Below, one piece after another: positions 1 through 11,772 of a stretch of 64,000 bases of DNA. The stretch is taken from assembly GCA_037576195.1 (NCBI GenBank), contig CM075103.1, positions 12,276,001 through 12,340,000 on the forward strand, read 5' to 3'. Source of the DNA: Phytoseiulus persimilis (lineage: Eukaryota > Arthropoda > Arachnida > Mesostigmata > Phytoseiidae). How positions within the stretch are numbered: position 1 is the stretch's first letter; every line of letters begins with the position of its first letter. The position numbers and the translations under genes were made by a program. The notes under the pieces were generated by a model, which saw only the letters and a list, made by a program, of their open reading frames with translations, was not told the DNA's origin and made no database searches.

Positions 1-3000
1 GAGAGCCTTATACGTGGAAGAAGGGAAACCACTGCGTTATGCTCAGCCACTGCCAGATCCACGAATTCCCGAGCCGAGGCGTTCACTGCTTTCTTATCTC
101 AGGAGCTTGTGCTGCAGAATAAACAGTTGATGGCTGAATTGGACAGAATTTCCTCGTCCGTTTTAGTAAGGTCGCCGAATGTTCATTTCAACTATTGGGG
201 GGGGGGAAATCTCTCAGAAAGAAAGCAGCTTCCTTCAGAGAAGCAACCGGGTAGAACGAAATATTCGATTCATTACGACGTAGGTGTTATTGTTATGACA
301 GAACGACAGATACTGATATACACTCACTGTCGTTCATCCATTCCGTCGTACAAACATCGCTCCACAAAACTGGACGAACTCATCCTCAACTCTCCAACAG
401 TCGAATCGGTTCGCTCTCTCACTCCGAGGAAACGCTGCATAGATCGGAAACGGCACAGTTCCCGACTCGCTGTCGTCCCCAGGCTGCAGATTATCTACGG
501 GAGAGAGGTGGAGGCAGCAGCTCGGAGACGTTCGCCGCAAAACGCCGGTTCAACCGTTGAGCGGAGAACCGTTCCAGAGAGACCTCCGGACCGCGAACAT
601 TCCCAACATAAGGCTGAGAGTTCACCGTATCTCACATACGCATCTCATAAATTATTATCATAGACTTCAGGTGCAGTGAGAGACTCTCACAAAACTGAAC
701 CACTCAGCGGTCGTCGGTGAATGGAGCGGCATATATTCCGATCCGTGCTCCGAAAAACGCTCATCGGGTAGATCGTGGCTCAAGGAAGAATATTCACCGT
801 TACGGCTGCAATTTTCCAGCCTCGCAGTGAGTCATCATCTGCGGAAGTCGGCCAGCCTGTAATGGGCTTTCTGGCGTTCGTGGATGTCTCCTTTGGAAAC
901 TTCAGACAAGATTCAGCGATCGAAGTTCCCGCACACCGAACCGACACCGACTTGTCACCCCTCGGAAGACCCGATGCATCTCATTCGTTTATCCGCTTCA
1001 CTTGACCTTCGGCCGGCCGGCCGTGAAAAAACGGATGCGGATGAATCGATGGGAGACACTGCCGGCCGCCGACAACTGCCGCCGGTCCAGACCCAGAACC
1101 TTCGAACACGACGGGCGAAGAGCCAATACAGGATATTTGTGCTTCGCGTTAATATTTGTCGAAGTCTAACGACGATGCCGGCCGTCAGAAATCTTTCCGA
1201 CGACGCCGTTGGTGGGTACTCGTGGAGAGGATGACGTCTTCGCATGAGGGCGTTGCCTAGGCCGAGTAAACTTCTCCCGACCCTGGGCTCCCGAGCAATC
1301 CCCAACCGAGAAGTGAGACGGTTTTCCCGAGCGTAGATCTCCCGTCAAGGATCAGTTGATTTCTACTCCATTGGTCGCAACTCAATCAGAAGTCGCGCTT
1401 GACGAGAGGCTGCGGCTTCCGGCGGAATCAGAAAGCAGAAGATGTTTCCGATGAAACATTTCCGATTGCGTGTCAAACCGAAATCGTCTTCATTAAACCC
1501 TTTCCAAACAGAAATCCGTTTGCTTGCTCCATCGGCGTGCGGAGAGAGGGAGAGAAGAAGGAGAGAGAGGAGAGCCAACCGGGCGACCCGTCGTTCTGAA
1601 GACATGGCTCGTCGTTGAAATCAGCTGTTCTGCCCGCTTGCCAACAGACTGGCAGGATCTTTTGCCGCTGGCCGGAGTCGCGTTCCGAACTGGGTCACTC
1701 AACGCCGCAGCTGGCAAGAGGGAAAGTCACTTTCTCTTCAGACGGACCGACGGTGAAACGCTGCCGCCGATGCCGCTGCAGACTTCAAGCCCACGGCTCA
1801 GTTCCACACTCGTGTCTGTGTTAGCGGCTGCACTGACTAGAGGAATATCTTGAACTACCGTGAAACTCTCCGAACGTGAGTCCCGATCTCCAGATTGATT
1901 CTTCCCATCGTTGGGACATGGGGCTCGACGAGTTTTCGGGGCCGGGAGCTCGACTCGAGTTGCATGAGCCAGATTTCCGTGCCGTGGGAGGGCGACTTGA
2001 GGCGGAAAACGACCGGACGACGAGAGCTCTCGTCGGCGTCACGTTGACCCCATCAACAAAACGGAAAACTCTTTGGGATCGTCTCCATGGACGCGGTTCT
2101 CACCGGGAGCCATCCTGGGGCGAAGGCAAGAATCCTCCCGGAGGAAATCCGCCGCCGCAGCATCAACTGCGACACGCGATTGGGAAACTTGTGTCTTAGC
2201 GAAACCAAGTTTTATTGATCTGGCTCTGGCCTCCGGTTTCGACACCGGTGACCAAATGTTCGGATACAAAGAACACATCCTTCGACATTGAACCCTCTGA
2301 TAGCCACTCCGATGTATTTGTTCGTTTGTGGGTCGGGGAGATTCAGGTTCGCTGGATGAGTTCGCTCGCAAGTTACTCCGGTGACCCGGGGCTGTCCTGA
2401 CGTGATTCTGATGATGAGCCGCGATCCGGAAGATGCTTCCCTTCTGATGAAGCGCAAGATTGCGATGTCCTAATTCGAAGCAAGAGTGAAAGTTTCGGAA
2501 CTGCTTCAAGTGACATAGTTCCACGCGAATAGGACGCCGCCCTTGTTTCTGGATCCGAGTTTCGGCATGTCGTCCCCCTACGGTATTCCGGAGCCATGCT
2601 TGAAGGTTGGGTGATGAATCTCCTCGAACGACTCGAAGGAAGTGTTCTCTAACAATACAAGGTTCCATGGTGCCGGCAAGTAACGAAATTCGCAATCTGC
2701 TCAGATCGCCCAACGTTCTTGACTGCGGTTGACTCGATGCTCTGGAAAATTCCGGGTGAATATAGTCGTTTTCTTCTAAATTTAAAACGGGTGCTGTGCC
2801 GGCGCGCATTTTCTACCTTGGCCACCGTTATCTGTATCATTATTCGTTGTCGTCGTTGCGAAACCCTCGCGCCGGGTATACCGTACCATCTCAAGGACGT
2901 CCACGAACGGCTTCATCATCTTCAACTGGGCAGTGACTTGGAGTTACGACTTGTACGGAAGGGGTTCCGTGGGGCTCGTTTTCGGAATTTTCCCCGGTAA

Positions 3001-3110
3001 CGCAGAGCGGAGTGACAGAATCGTTGTCACTTTCATTGACCACGTTTTTCCCGAATATATCCGGGAGCTTTGGCTTTTGCCATTGATCAACCGTGGGTGA
3101 GCGTTGTTTT
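1..3110. other. No recognisable gene
   Basis: Several overlapping open frames occur on both strands, the longest 256 codons on the - strand (2039-2809), but none shows a known domain and their composition is dominated by R and S, as expected of chance frames here. A run of ten G lies at 197-206. A + frame at 2719-3000 contains a hydrophobic stretch but nothing recognisable. Confidence 0.5.
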
Positions 3111-3117
3111 TTTCCAG

Positions 3118-3422
3118 AACCCCATTGCTATGTTCTCCCCCTCTCGAGCCGTTCGAAAGAGGTGTGCTCCGATGTTTCTGCTGGTCTTCTGCACCCGCAG
3201 CATTGCGAGTCATCCTCTCTGAAAGACGAGGAAACTGAAGAAGTAACGGCTCTCGCCGAGTGGAAAACGACCGGAAAAAGTAATGGAGGCACTCATGGGG
3301 CAGAAAATATCGCTAGCTGGGAAAGATCGGTTGAACCGTTGTCAGCCTCAGACGAAAACCTTGCGAGCATCAAACGATTTTCTTCATCAGCAGGGGGTGC
3401 GACAGCCATGCAGAGCGCATGA
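3118..3422 (+). CDS. Exon-like open frame behind a strong splice acceptor; unrecognised
   Basis: A long pyrimidine run ending in CAG (3111-3117) is one of the best acceptor sites in the window. From 3118 a frame (phase 1) stays open for 101 codons to TGA at 3420-3422. The translation has an ordinary coding composition rich in E, K, A and S, for example SLKDEETEEVTALAEW. It ends 140 nt before the CRAL-TRIO start, so it could be the last exon of an upstream gene. Alternatively the acceptor could begin a 5' untranslated exon running into 3563, with the open frame fortuitous. No family is recognised and no upstream exon was identified with confidence. Confidence 0.28.
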
Positions 3423-3562
3423 AACCGTCTGGCGCTTGCTGACAGTGTCGCGGGCCAAGTCCACCGACCTGCGGGACTTGTCACACGGAATAAACGGCGT
3501 CGGAAGCTCGGAGAAGGAAGCCCATTCTGCGAGAGAACAGTGTCCCCATAATTGTGGCGAAA

Positions 3563-6123
3563 ATGAACGACCTCCCCGCACCCGTGAGAATCATCGCTGA
3601 AAGTGAGCTGGGCGAGACCGTGTCCAGACGACGAATAGAAATAAAGAACCTCCGGCGTCTGATCAAGGAGAACGGCGAGGCCGACTTCCAACCTCGGACC
3701 GACGAAGCTTTCCTGCTGAGGTTCCTCCGGTGCAGGAAATACGATTCTGAGAGAGCTTTCAAGGTACGTGACTGTTTCGGGTTATCGCTCGGGTTGAGTT
3801 TCGGTATCGCTTCGCTACCATCGTGCTATCCTTTGGAAGAGCCGGTTCCAGACCCGCCCGCCCGCTCATTCATTCATTCATTTCATCGATCCACCCCGCT
3901 GCGTGCTTCCATAACCACCATCGGATCGCGTTACAGCGCTTCACAGTCGCTTGAGTCTGAGTTGTTTTCGCCGGGAATTCTATCGCAGTTCAATTGAAAC
4001 TCCAGGCCGAAGTTCCCTTTCGGTCTCACGAACGATCAGATTCGCGGGGAAGTTTTTGTGGTTTGATACGCGGGACTGCAACAAACAAGGGACTCCTTCC
4101 GTTCCGCTGTGAAGTAAGCCTTCGAGCCGTCGGGTACGCGGTTCGCTAGCGCGGCGAGGTTTCGTAACCGCGAAAGTTGTGTGTCCGCCGTCACACAAGT
4201 TTCCGTCGTTCTAGACTGTGAAGGAACTTCCGAAGCGCGGAATGCGTGCGTCCGGATGTTCGATGTTAACATCGCAGCTGTAAATCATCCAATCATGTCA
4301 AACCCGGTTACAATCCAGCTCTGGTGATGGCCGCCCGGGGGTTCAAACAGGAGACCCCGACGAAAGATCCCCCATCTCGAAGATTCCTTGAACATTCGAA
4401 TTTCTCCCCAGCGGATGCAGATCACCCGATCTCCCCAAAATCGACAGCGATCGGCAGTTCGAGTCGTGCACCATGACTCACGTATTTAAACGACGATACA
4501 TTCGTTAGTTTCAATCTGCGGTTCAATGCACGTCCGAAAGCACTCTCTGTCTGACCGTCGACCTGACGTGATTCCAATACTGAGCTGGAAACACTCTGAC
4601 GCTTCCGATGTTTGTGAAAGGTCTGCAGATCAATCCAAATTCACTCCCGGCCGGAAGTTTCGTTTTGAACCGGGGCGAAATTGTTGCAGGTCCTGAAGAA
4701 CTACTACAGAGTTCGGGCGAGCCATCCTAACATCTACGGAGACTTCTACCCGTCGGCGCAGAAAGCCACCATCGACAGGAACCTCCAGACGATTCTACGC
4801 GGACGAGACCACCAGGGCTGCGCTGTGTTCATCTTCAAAGGTGAGTGGGGCTGTTTGAGTAGGTCACTGCTTACGGAGCTAGGTCACTACCAAACGCTGG
4901 TAGCCATCAATGCCATGAGTGGTGCTGATATGGGGTGGCTCCAGCCACTGAAGCTCGTCAAGTGATGCGGCGGTCGATTCTGAATAAGCGGCGATGAGCC
5001 CCCGCCGGGCGAAGGAATTGTTCGCTTATGAATAACCCTGCCTCCCATTGGTCCAGGCGGTCTTTGGGATCCGAAGTCGACGAAGTCGGAGGACATCTTC
5101 AAGTCGAACGTGCTGTTCCTCGAGCAAAGCATCCAGGACCCCGTCACTCAGGTACAACAGCCGACTCGCATGAATCGAGCACCGGATACCGTGAGAATTC
5201 TGATTGGCGGGCAAATTCTATTCGACGAAAACTCTCTGGAAACACAACGGGCATGCCCTTCCAGCGGCTATATATTTATTCAGAAGCGGAGCTCTTCGGT
5301 GGGTGGGCAGCTTTCGGCGGTACGGCTAGTGCCGAAATTGAGAATCAGGAGGGTTCCCGGAGGAGGGCGCCCGTCATTGAGAACGTTCACGGTAGATAGG
5401 AGCGAAACATCGAGAGAAAATCTCGACACAGCAGCGCTTCAGTTTGTGAGCACGTCCGCCTTGCAGGTCAACGGAATCTGTGCGATCATGGACATGAAAC
5501 ACTTCGGACTCCTTCAATTACGACACAGCCCACCCGCACACCTTCAAAAAGTCGGTTTGATGACCTGCGCAGTCACGCTGACCCGTTTATGAGCTTTTGT
5601 TTCCTGGATTCCCTCCTGAAACAGTGCGACGCCGATTCACACTTTCCATTGGCGTTCCAGGTTGTGCAGCTCATCCAGGATTGCTTTCCCGCGCGCTTCA
5701 AAGCCATCCACATCATTCATGAGCCGACCGTTTTCAGTTTGCTCTTCAGCATTGTTAAAAGGTTCGTCCGCCCGTCCGTCAACTCTATTTCCGTCAGATA
5801 TGGATTCCGGAAAATAGGGAGACGGGGCGAATCGCTCCTTAAGGCTCAACCAGACGTCTGATGACGAGTCCGTTCATTGAAGGTTCTTGAGCGCCAAGCT
5901 CCATGAGAGAATCCACTTCCACGGGCACGATTACGCGTCTCTGCACAAGCACATCCCGGCGGCGGTTCTCCCGGCCGAATATGGCGGCCATCTCGGGCCC
6001 ATGGACAACAGCGAATTCTTCAAGACCATGCTCAGTCACGATGAACAGTTCAAGAACGATATGTCTTTCGGTTACCGGAAAAAGAGCGGGAAGGCTGAGG
6101 ATATCTTCGCGGATTCCAGCTGA
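3563..6123 (+). CDS. CRAL-TRIO domain lipid-transfer protein (alpha-tocopherol transfer protein-like), six exons
   Basis: Reconstructed from six exons: 3563-3763, 4690-4840, 5057-5151, 5467-5550, 5661-5761 and 5883-6123, joining in frame to 290 residues. The ATG at 3563 is the first Met after an in-frame TAA at 3491. The N-terminal CRAL-TRIO helical domain carries FLLRFLRCRKYDSERAF (residues 50-66). The lipid-binding domain follows with GLWDPKSTKSEDIF (exon 3), VNGICAIMDMKHFGLLQ (exon 4), VVQLIQDCFPARFKAIHIIH (exon 5) and LHKHIPAAVLPAEYGG (exon 6), the family hallmark near the C terminus. Length matches the usual 280-310 residues. Family members are cytosolic carriers that bind a hydrophobic ligand (tocopherol, retinal, phosphoinositide) in a lidded pocket; the ligand here cannot be read from sequence. 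Introns are 926, 216, 315, 110 and 121 nt. The donors after exons 4 (gtcggt) and 5 (gttcgt) are weak, but these junctions restore the family alignment exactly. No frameshift or internal stop; the gene looks intact. Confidence 0.95.
3764..4689 (+). other. First intron of the CRAL-TRIO gene
   Basis: Bounded by a consensus donor gtacgtga and an acceptor ending ttgttgcag. At 926 nt it is the longest intron of the gene. No coding sequence or obvious repeat is seen in it. Confidence 0.9.
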
Positions 6124-6303
6124 GGCGTCTGCTGTTGATGTTGTTCACTTGTAGATATTGATAGGAAAAGCTTTGCAATTGCACTCCGACAAGACTCATG
6201 CTCCGACCTAGCATATTCCCAGCATGCTAATTTTCTCCTCGCTTGATTTTCGAGATTCTCCCCTGTTTTGCTGGGAATGGGACTACAGGAGGAGCACAGT
6301 AGG

Positions 6304-6309
6304 AATAAA
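6304..6309 (+). terminator. Putative polyadenylation signal AATAAA for the CRAL-TRIO gene
   Basis: A canonical AATAAA hexamer lies 181 nt after the CRAL-TRIO stop codon, on the same strand. A second AATAAA is at 6401-6406. Either could end the transcript. The call rests on the hexamer and its spacing only. Confidence 0.4.
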
Positions 6310-6409
6310 GGCACACGATTTTGAAATGGATGCACTTAGTTCGTGTCTCACACTCCGGCGGAAGCACGGCTACGCTCTGGCGATGTGAGCCGGAAACTGA
6401 AATAAACGA

Positions 6410-7180
6410 TCGAGATTTTTCCACCGAGTGGATAATAACAGATCGCCCTCTTTCGACGCTGCCATTGCTCCCTATTTTGTCGGTCCTCACCCATGAAAGA
6501 GCATCGTCGCAATTTTTTCCAGTTTGTCTCGCCTCTTACCGAACGCGGAGTCGAGAATGTGAACTGGAATACGAGTATTCACAGAAGACTTGAACGACAT
6601 CGACAGTAGCATCGGAGGCCCAACGGTGGAGGCCGCGGCTTTGCGGCCGTTGAGGGTGGCAAGCCCAGTGGGTCCTAACCTCAAACCTCCTGGCATTGGT
6701 GAGTAGAATATGTTGCATCAGCATCATGCTCCCCACCTTCGCAACACATCCTGAGTGCCATTCAGCTCCGTGCGACAACCTGTTCAAGATTCGACCGTCA
6801 TGGAAACTACGTGACAACATCATCAAAACCTTCGGGAAACCCTCTTCAGGGAACTACGCGCGGGAATACGCGGGTAGCACCTTCGCCGCGCTCCGTGCAC
6901 TCCACGCCGCTCGACGAACGGGGCTGACTCCGGGCTGAAAACTTCCTCGAAGAAGTTTTGCCTTGTTTGAGATGACGGACTTTTCCCCACCCAATGGAGT
7001 TCTATCCTTCTCTGGAATCGAGATATCAGCGCTGCAGGAGTATAAACCCATGATGCCACATGCTTCTTGGGGTGAGCCAAAGAATTGGGTAATAGCTACC
7101 TACTCTGACATTTGCTCGGAGCTCTGACACGCAATCCATATACGCTAGAGACTCTCGTGCTGCTCTCGTCATAGCTTGTC
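6410..7180. other. Intergenic, nothing recognised
   Basis: Follows the 3' end of the CRAL-TRIO gene. Short open frames only; no domain, repeat or splice pattern stands out. Confidence 0.5.
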
Positions 7181-7185
7181 GACGA

Positions 7186-7364
7186 CAGCGGGCAGCTCAG
7201 CGGGGGGGGGGGGGGGGGTCAAGGCTTTGGTGATGATGATGACGATGATGATCATCGTCGTTGCGAGCTTTTCATGACGCGATCAATACGGCTTTCGAAC
7301 CTGTGAAGATTTCTCTGATAACACTGAATCTCTGCGGAACAATTTCGTCCATCAAAGTAGAATT
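7186..7364 (+). repeat. Dispersed repeat, copy A (diverged)
   Basis: About 150 bp clearly related to 58879-59044 on the same strand. Shared landmarks in order are a G-rich tract, a GATGATGAT/ATCATCGTCG block, aacctgtgaagatt, gataacac.gaatct and aacaatttcgtccatc. In this copy the G tract has become an uninterrupted run of 17 G (7202-7218). The similarity ends abruptly near 7364. No coding potential is recognised. It is most likely the terminus of a transposable-element family, inferred from the shared boundary and the better preserved copy B. Confidence 0.75.
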
Positions 7365-7369
7365 TCCAC

Positions 7370-9735
7370 TAGGGACAATTGGATACACAGTCGCGGAACA
7401 GGTTGTGGCTCCGAGGCGGCTGCGACGGTGCTGGTGACTCGTTTGCAACCCTACGCAGAGCACAGAAAAGGCTCCACTGATTCCAAGGAAGCTGAAAGGA
7501 TTCGAAGTTCCGTTCGCCCTCGATCTCTTTGACCTTGAAACTATTCCCAAGGACTCCGCCGTTGACTCCGGTTCTCGTCATCTCCCCGCAACAGCGACTG
7601 CGACCGGGCGGAACCGGGGAAGTATTCTTAGGGGAAGTCCTTACTTGGTCGATCCCATCTCTCTCGAAAGGAGCCCATCTTGCCCGTGTCATGAGTAGAG
7701 CTCAAGAGCTTTCAGGTGGCAAGAGCCAGGCGTTTCGAGCAGGCTTTCGAGTCTCGGTGGAATTCGGGTGGAACCTGGGTGAAGTCTAGACGTTCCAGGT
7801 TGACCTTGGGACAAGGCGCCATCGAAATGAGGCAAAATTCAAACATTTGACGTAGGTCCTCCCTGCGTATGACAGCGAAGCTCGAACGACTATTCTGTTG
7901 ACATTCTGTGAGCGGACTGGCTCGAACCGAGACGATTCGGGCGGACCACCTAAACTCCGGAGCTCCAAGCACGAGACTTCAGTCACCGGATATCGTTCGG
8001 GCTTTCAGCTCAGTGCGTCTGATTAACCTGTCTGCACAAGAGAGCCTGAGCCGCACTTGTTGCCTGGATTTCTTCGTTGATTAACGGTTTCCAGCTATGC
8101 ACGGGTATCTTCGCCTCCAGACACGACTCGGCGCTCTGGCTCTTGAATCTCGGGTTCATCGGTCCCTCTAGGAACTCGTTCCGAAGGGGATAGTATATCC
8201 AGGGTCTCGAATGATTCCCACCAGTCGCTGAAACCACGGTGGAGCCTCGACTCGATTCGTTCCACGCCATGGTCTCCCAGAAAGAAGCCAGAAAACAGAT
8301 CAGTCTCGTATTCTTCTCGATTGATATCCTTCATCCCCTACTAAGCTGCAAGTCACCGCCTCCGCGCTGGAATCGTCTGGAAATCGAATTGATCCTGCAA
8401 ACCATAAAACGGCATAATCATCCTCATGAGCTTGCCGAATCGTGGCGGGGACTTCCATCGAGCCCTTATACCATGAGTCCGATCGCCGTCAGCCCGATCG
8501 CGCTAGCTCGAAGTAGACTCCGCCCAACGCAGATCGCGCAGGCTTAGTGAAACTTCTGTGCGGGGCTATGTTGCTTTCACCAGGAGCTCTCCAGTTGCAT
8601 CTATCCGGCGTCATTAACAGCATGAATCCCTCTCTCTCAACGGAGAAGCGTTCAGTGAGAAAGACTCAGGGCGCCAACAGGAGAGGAGATGAATTGAAAT
8701 CATTGATCCGATAGCCAATGAGTTCGCACAGAGAATCAATGATTGGGAAACGGTGTCGCCAACATCGTTGCTAGGGTGGGACATGCTCAGCCCACCAAAT
8801 TCATGATCGATACGATTCGCTGGAGCCCTCGAGCTCGTGCACCCGTGTTCGGAGCCCGGGGTCGAGGCGCTGCACTGACGAGATGAGTTGCAATAACTTC
8901 TTGGATGTTCTAGTCAACGGACGCTGTCTACACTCCAGGTTCTGTTCGAAGGACTCAGTGATCAACAAGCAGACCTCGGAGACCTGGCATGCTGAAATGT
9001 CACTCTCTGATGAGGAGACGGTCATCGATAAACACAGGTCCAGAAGAGTTGATGGTTGACCGTGCATGCTCACCAACAGCAATTCTCAGGACAAATCGAA
9101 GAACTCTGTTTCGCGTGGCCGTCGGATTTCCCGCGCCAGATTGGCCGACTTTGGAACAGGCGGTGCGGGTCGCGGACGAATCCACTACGAAGCGCCGAAC
9201 TATTTGACGGAGGTTTTGTTGCTGCTGCAGTGAGGCTCGTATGCACAGTATTCGCGTGAACGGTTCCGACGGTCGAATCCTTGCTGACATTACAAACAGC
9301 CTCGTCTATCCAAGGTCTCGGAAAGCCACTATCGTATGCGAGCGCGTATTCCTGATATCTATGAGGAAATTCAGCGCTCGATCGAAAAGGGCTCCGAAAC
9401 CTCCGTGCAACGAGCCGGGACGCCTTCTTGTTGAAATAACCGGATTGCTCACGTTCCCGAATATTCCGTAGGTGACTTTCCGGGAAAAGTCTCCTCAGCG
9501 CGAGCTGCGCTCTGCTCCCTCTGCCCCGGCGCGGAGAATCAACAAAGTCGGACGGGATCTCCGGAACGATCGTTCCATCCTTGAACAAGCAAGAGAGAAA
9601 ATTTCGCATGGCGCTGCAGGAGAGGCCGATAGCAGGGATTTTTCGCCGCCACACACCGGATGTTGAATAGAACGCAACGCGATCGAACTCAAGTTCTTCA
9701 CGACACCGCCTCATCCTGAGCTGGAACGCCGGCTG
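7370..9735. other. No recognisable gene
   Basis: Open frames on both strands (for example 7369-7692 -, 8801-9082 -, and 9070-9906 - of 278 codons, which runs into the hairpins at 9.74 kb) show no domain, and no pair of strong splice sites frames any of them. No long repeat was noticed. Confidence 0.45.
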
Positions 9736-9740
9736 AGACT

Positions 9741-9800
9741 GACTCGGCTCAGCCGAGTCATGGCCGGAACATGGCAGCCGAGTCGGCTGCCATGTTCCGG
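9741..9800. repeat. Two adjacent perfect hairpins
   Basis: The first hairpin, 9741-9759, is a 9-bp perfect stem (gactcggct/agccgagtc) with a 1-nt loop. The second, 9764-9800, is a perfect 16-bp stem (ccggaacatggcagcc paired with ggctgccatgttccgg) and a 5-nt loop, gagtc. Both share the word agccgagtc, which occurs three times within 45 bp. The stems are too short for a typical microRNA precursor. Possible explanations are a cruciform, a hairpin-type recombination or element end, or a by-product of template switching. Confidence 0.8.
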
Positions 9801-9809
9801 AATCCCGGG

Positions 9810-11150
9810 CGTCTCGAATTTTTTTTCCGCCGAATCGCCTCAATGAACCTAATGGTTGACTGAGGACGAGAACACTGGACGGCATACCGCGAGCCTGCGC
9901 GTCCATCCGCTCGCCGGCCGGGCTTCGCTATCCTCGCGAGCGGACTGTGGAATCTCCGTCGACATTTTTTGCGAACGCGTTGGGCTCCCGGCGACGGCAA
10001 TCAAATGTCTCAGAAAGTTCTCCATGTCCGTCCTCGTGATTATGTTTTCCGGTCTCTCCCAGCCGCTGAAACTCCGCTCCACAAACAACTCATCATCCCG
10101 TTCTTCAGGTGGAAGGAGACCTGCGCTGAAAAAATATCCAGTTCAACTTCTAATTGGAGTCTGGTGAGCGAGGGTTGTGTTCAGTTTGCCGAGGTCAGCT
10201 ACATGTTCTGTGGCGTCCGCTCCCTCGACCTTTGTCCACGAGCGATTTGAGCCTCACTCCCGAATCTACATACATATGAGGGGTCGGAAAACACCGACGC
10301 TTACTTGAAAACAGCCACGGGAACATTGAGCGATGCCAACAGAGGGAAGTTCGTGGGCCTGCACATTCAGTGACGAGGCGTAGCGGAACACGAGTCTCAA
10401 GTTTACAATCGGCCCGCGAGAGGAGATCGCCGCTATCGGAGGATAGCGCCTCCAGGTACATCCCGAGAAGTCCGCCGAATACGGAGATGGAAAACGGGAA
10501 GCTCCACGCGGGCTCTTCGTGCTCGTAAGGCGAGGTCACAGACTCCAGGCCACCCAACCACTACGAACTCATTCACTTGTGTCGCCGCATGGAGTGGGGC
10601 TAATCGAGTCCTGCGTCCGAAAAATCTTGTCCGTAATCTTCCGACGCGGGAGAATTAGTCAATCAGTTGATATCTGACTGTTCTTCATCATTCATACCGC
10701 GGACTTCGACGCTCTTCGTTGACAACAAACTCGTTTCTGATACGATTTGAGAGGAGGGGGGGGGGGGGGGGGGGTTGCTGGAACGGATATATGCCTCTGT
10801 ATGAGTGAAGGAGAGCTCATGTCTACTTATGTTTTGAGTGAGCTTCATACATTTGGGAACGATGTATCGCATCAGAATCTGTGAATATTGCGCAACGGAA
10901 TGTGTCTTCCATGTGGGAAGGGGAGTTTTTGAAGAATCCCCCCTCCTCCCTCTCTTTTTCTCTTATCCCACTGCAAACATTCCCACGAAGTGAAGCAGTA
11001 AGATCACTGCGAAAGTGTCGTCCGAGATTCGTGTTAGTCATGAGCCCGACGCGCTTACATAATTAATGCGTTCCTATTGGTATTTATCGAAGCAGGAATT
11101 ATGTTTGTGTGTGGATATGTTCATACATTCGACTTTCAGTGACGCGTGAG
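9810..11150. other. No recognisable gene; one long G tract
   Basis: Contains a run of 19 G at 10756-10774, the longest homopolymer in the window. An acceptor-like site at about 10109 and a donor-like gtgagc at about 10163 flank a 53-nt block, but the encoded peptide is not recognisable. Confidence 0.45.
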
Positions 11151-11157
11151 TAGGCAG

Positions 11158-11342
11158 CCTTGGCTGACATCCTTGGCTTCGATGATTGCGTTGTCAGCCG
11201 AAGAGAAAATTATCGTTTCTTCGAGGCCGGGGATTATTTCATGGTGAAATACGAGGATCCAATCAGCTTCCTCGCTGTTGAAAACCAAGGCATATTCGGC
11301 TCGGCGATGTGTGCCATCCCTCTAAGCTCGGACATGATTTGA
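11158..11342 (+). CDS. Short exon-like open frame; unrecognised
   Basis: After a modest acceptor (taggcag) a frame encodes about 60 residues rich in aromatic and acidic residues (for example FFEAGDYFMVKYEDP) and ends with TGA at 11340-11342. Amino-acid composition is closer to real protein than most chance frames here. No partner exon or family is recognised, so it may be fortuitous or the remnant of a decayed gene. Confidence 0.2.
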
Positions 11343-11772
11343 AATATCAGGAGATCAGAAGTATCCTCGAGTCCGGCGGACGTGGTATTGCTTCTTCAAC
11401 CAAAAATATGCCCAAAACTCACAGCCATCGGTTGAATTTTCAACATCTGGCATTTTTCCGTGAGAGACGGGACGTTGCTCCATCGTGCATAATTAACAGG
11501 ATTCCCATGCTAGCGCAGAAGAGAATTTTCCAGTTGTGTTTTCAGTCAGAAAGTAAGTCCCTCATACGCCAAACTTTGTGGTAGTTGGAATCCGGAGAAA
11601 AGCTGCGGCTCCGACACGCAACCGACGGGCGGTGGACAAGATGCTTACTTTTGATCTAGAGAGATCCACTTTGCTCGGCCAGCGCGGGCGAGCGTTCTGT
11701 CAGTAGGCTCGCAAGGAGAGGAGCCGGAAGGAGCTCGGAGCAAGAATTCGCGACTCGACTGGAAATCCGACG

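Noticed and set aside
2039..2809. 256-codon - strand frame as a gene
   Set aside because: It starts at a non-ATG codon, overlaps open frames on the other strand, and has no recognised domain or splice context.
9070..9906. 278-codon - strand frame as a gene
   Set aside because: Composition is dominated by S and R, it runs through the perfect hairpins, and no family is recognised.
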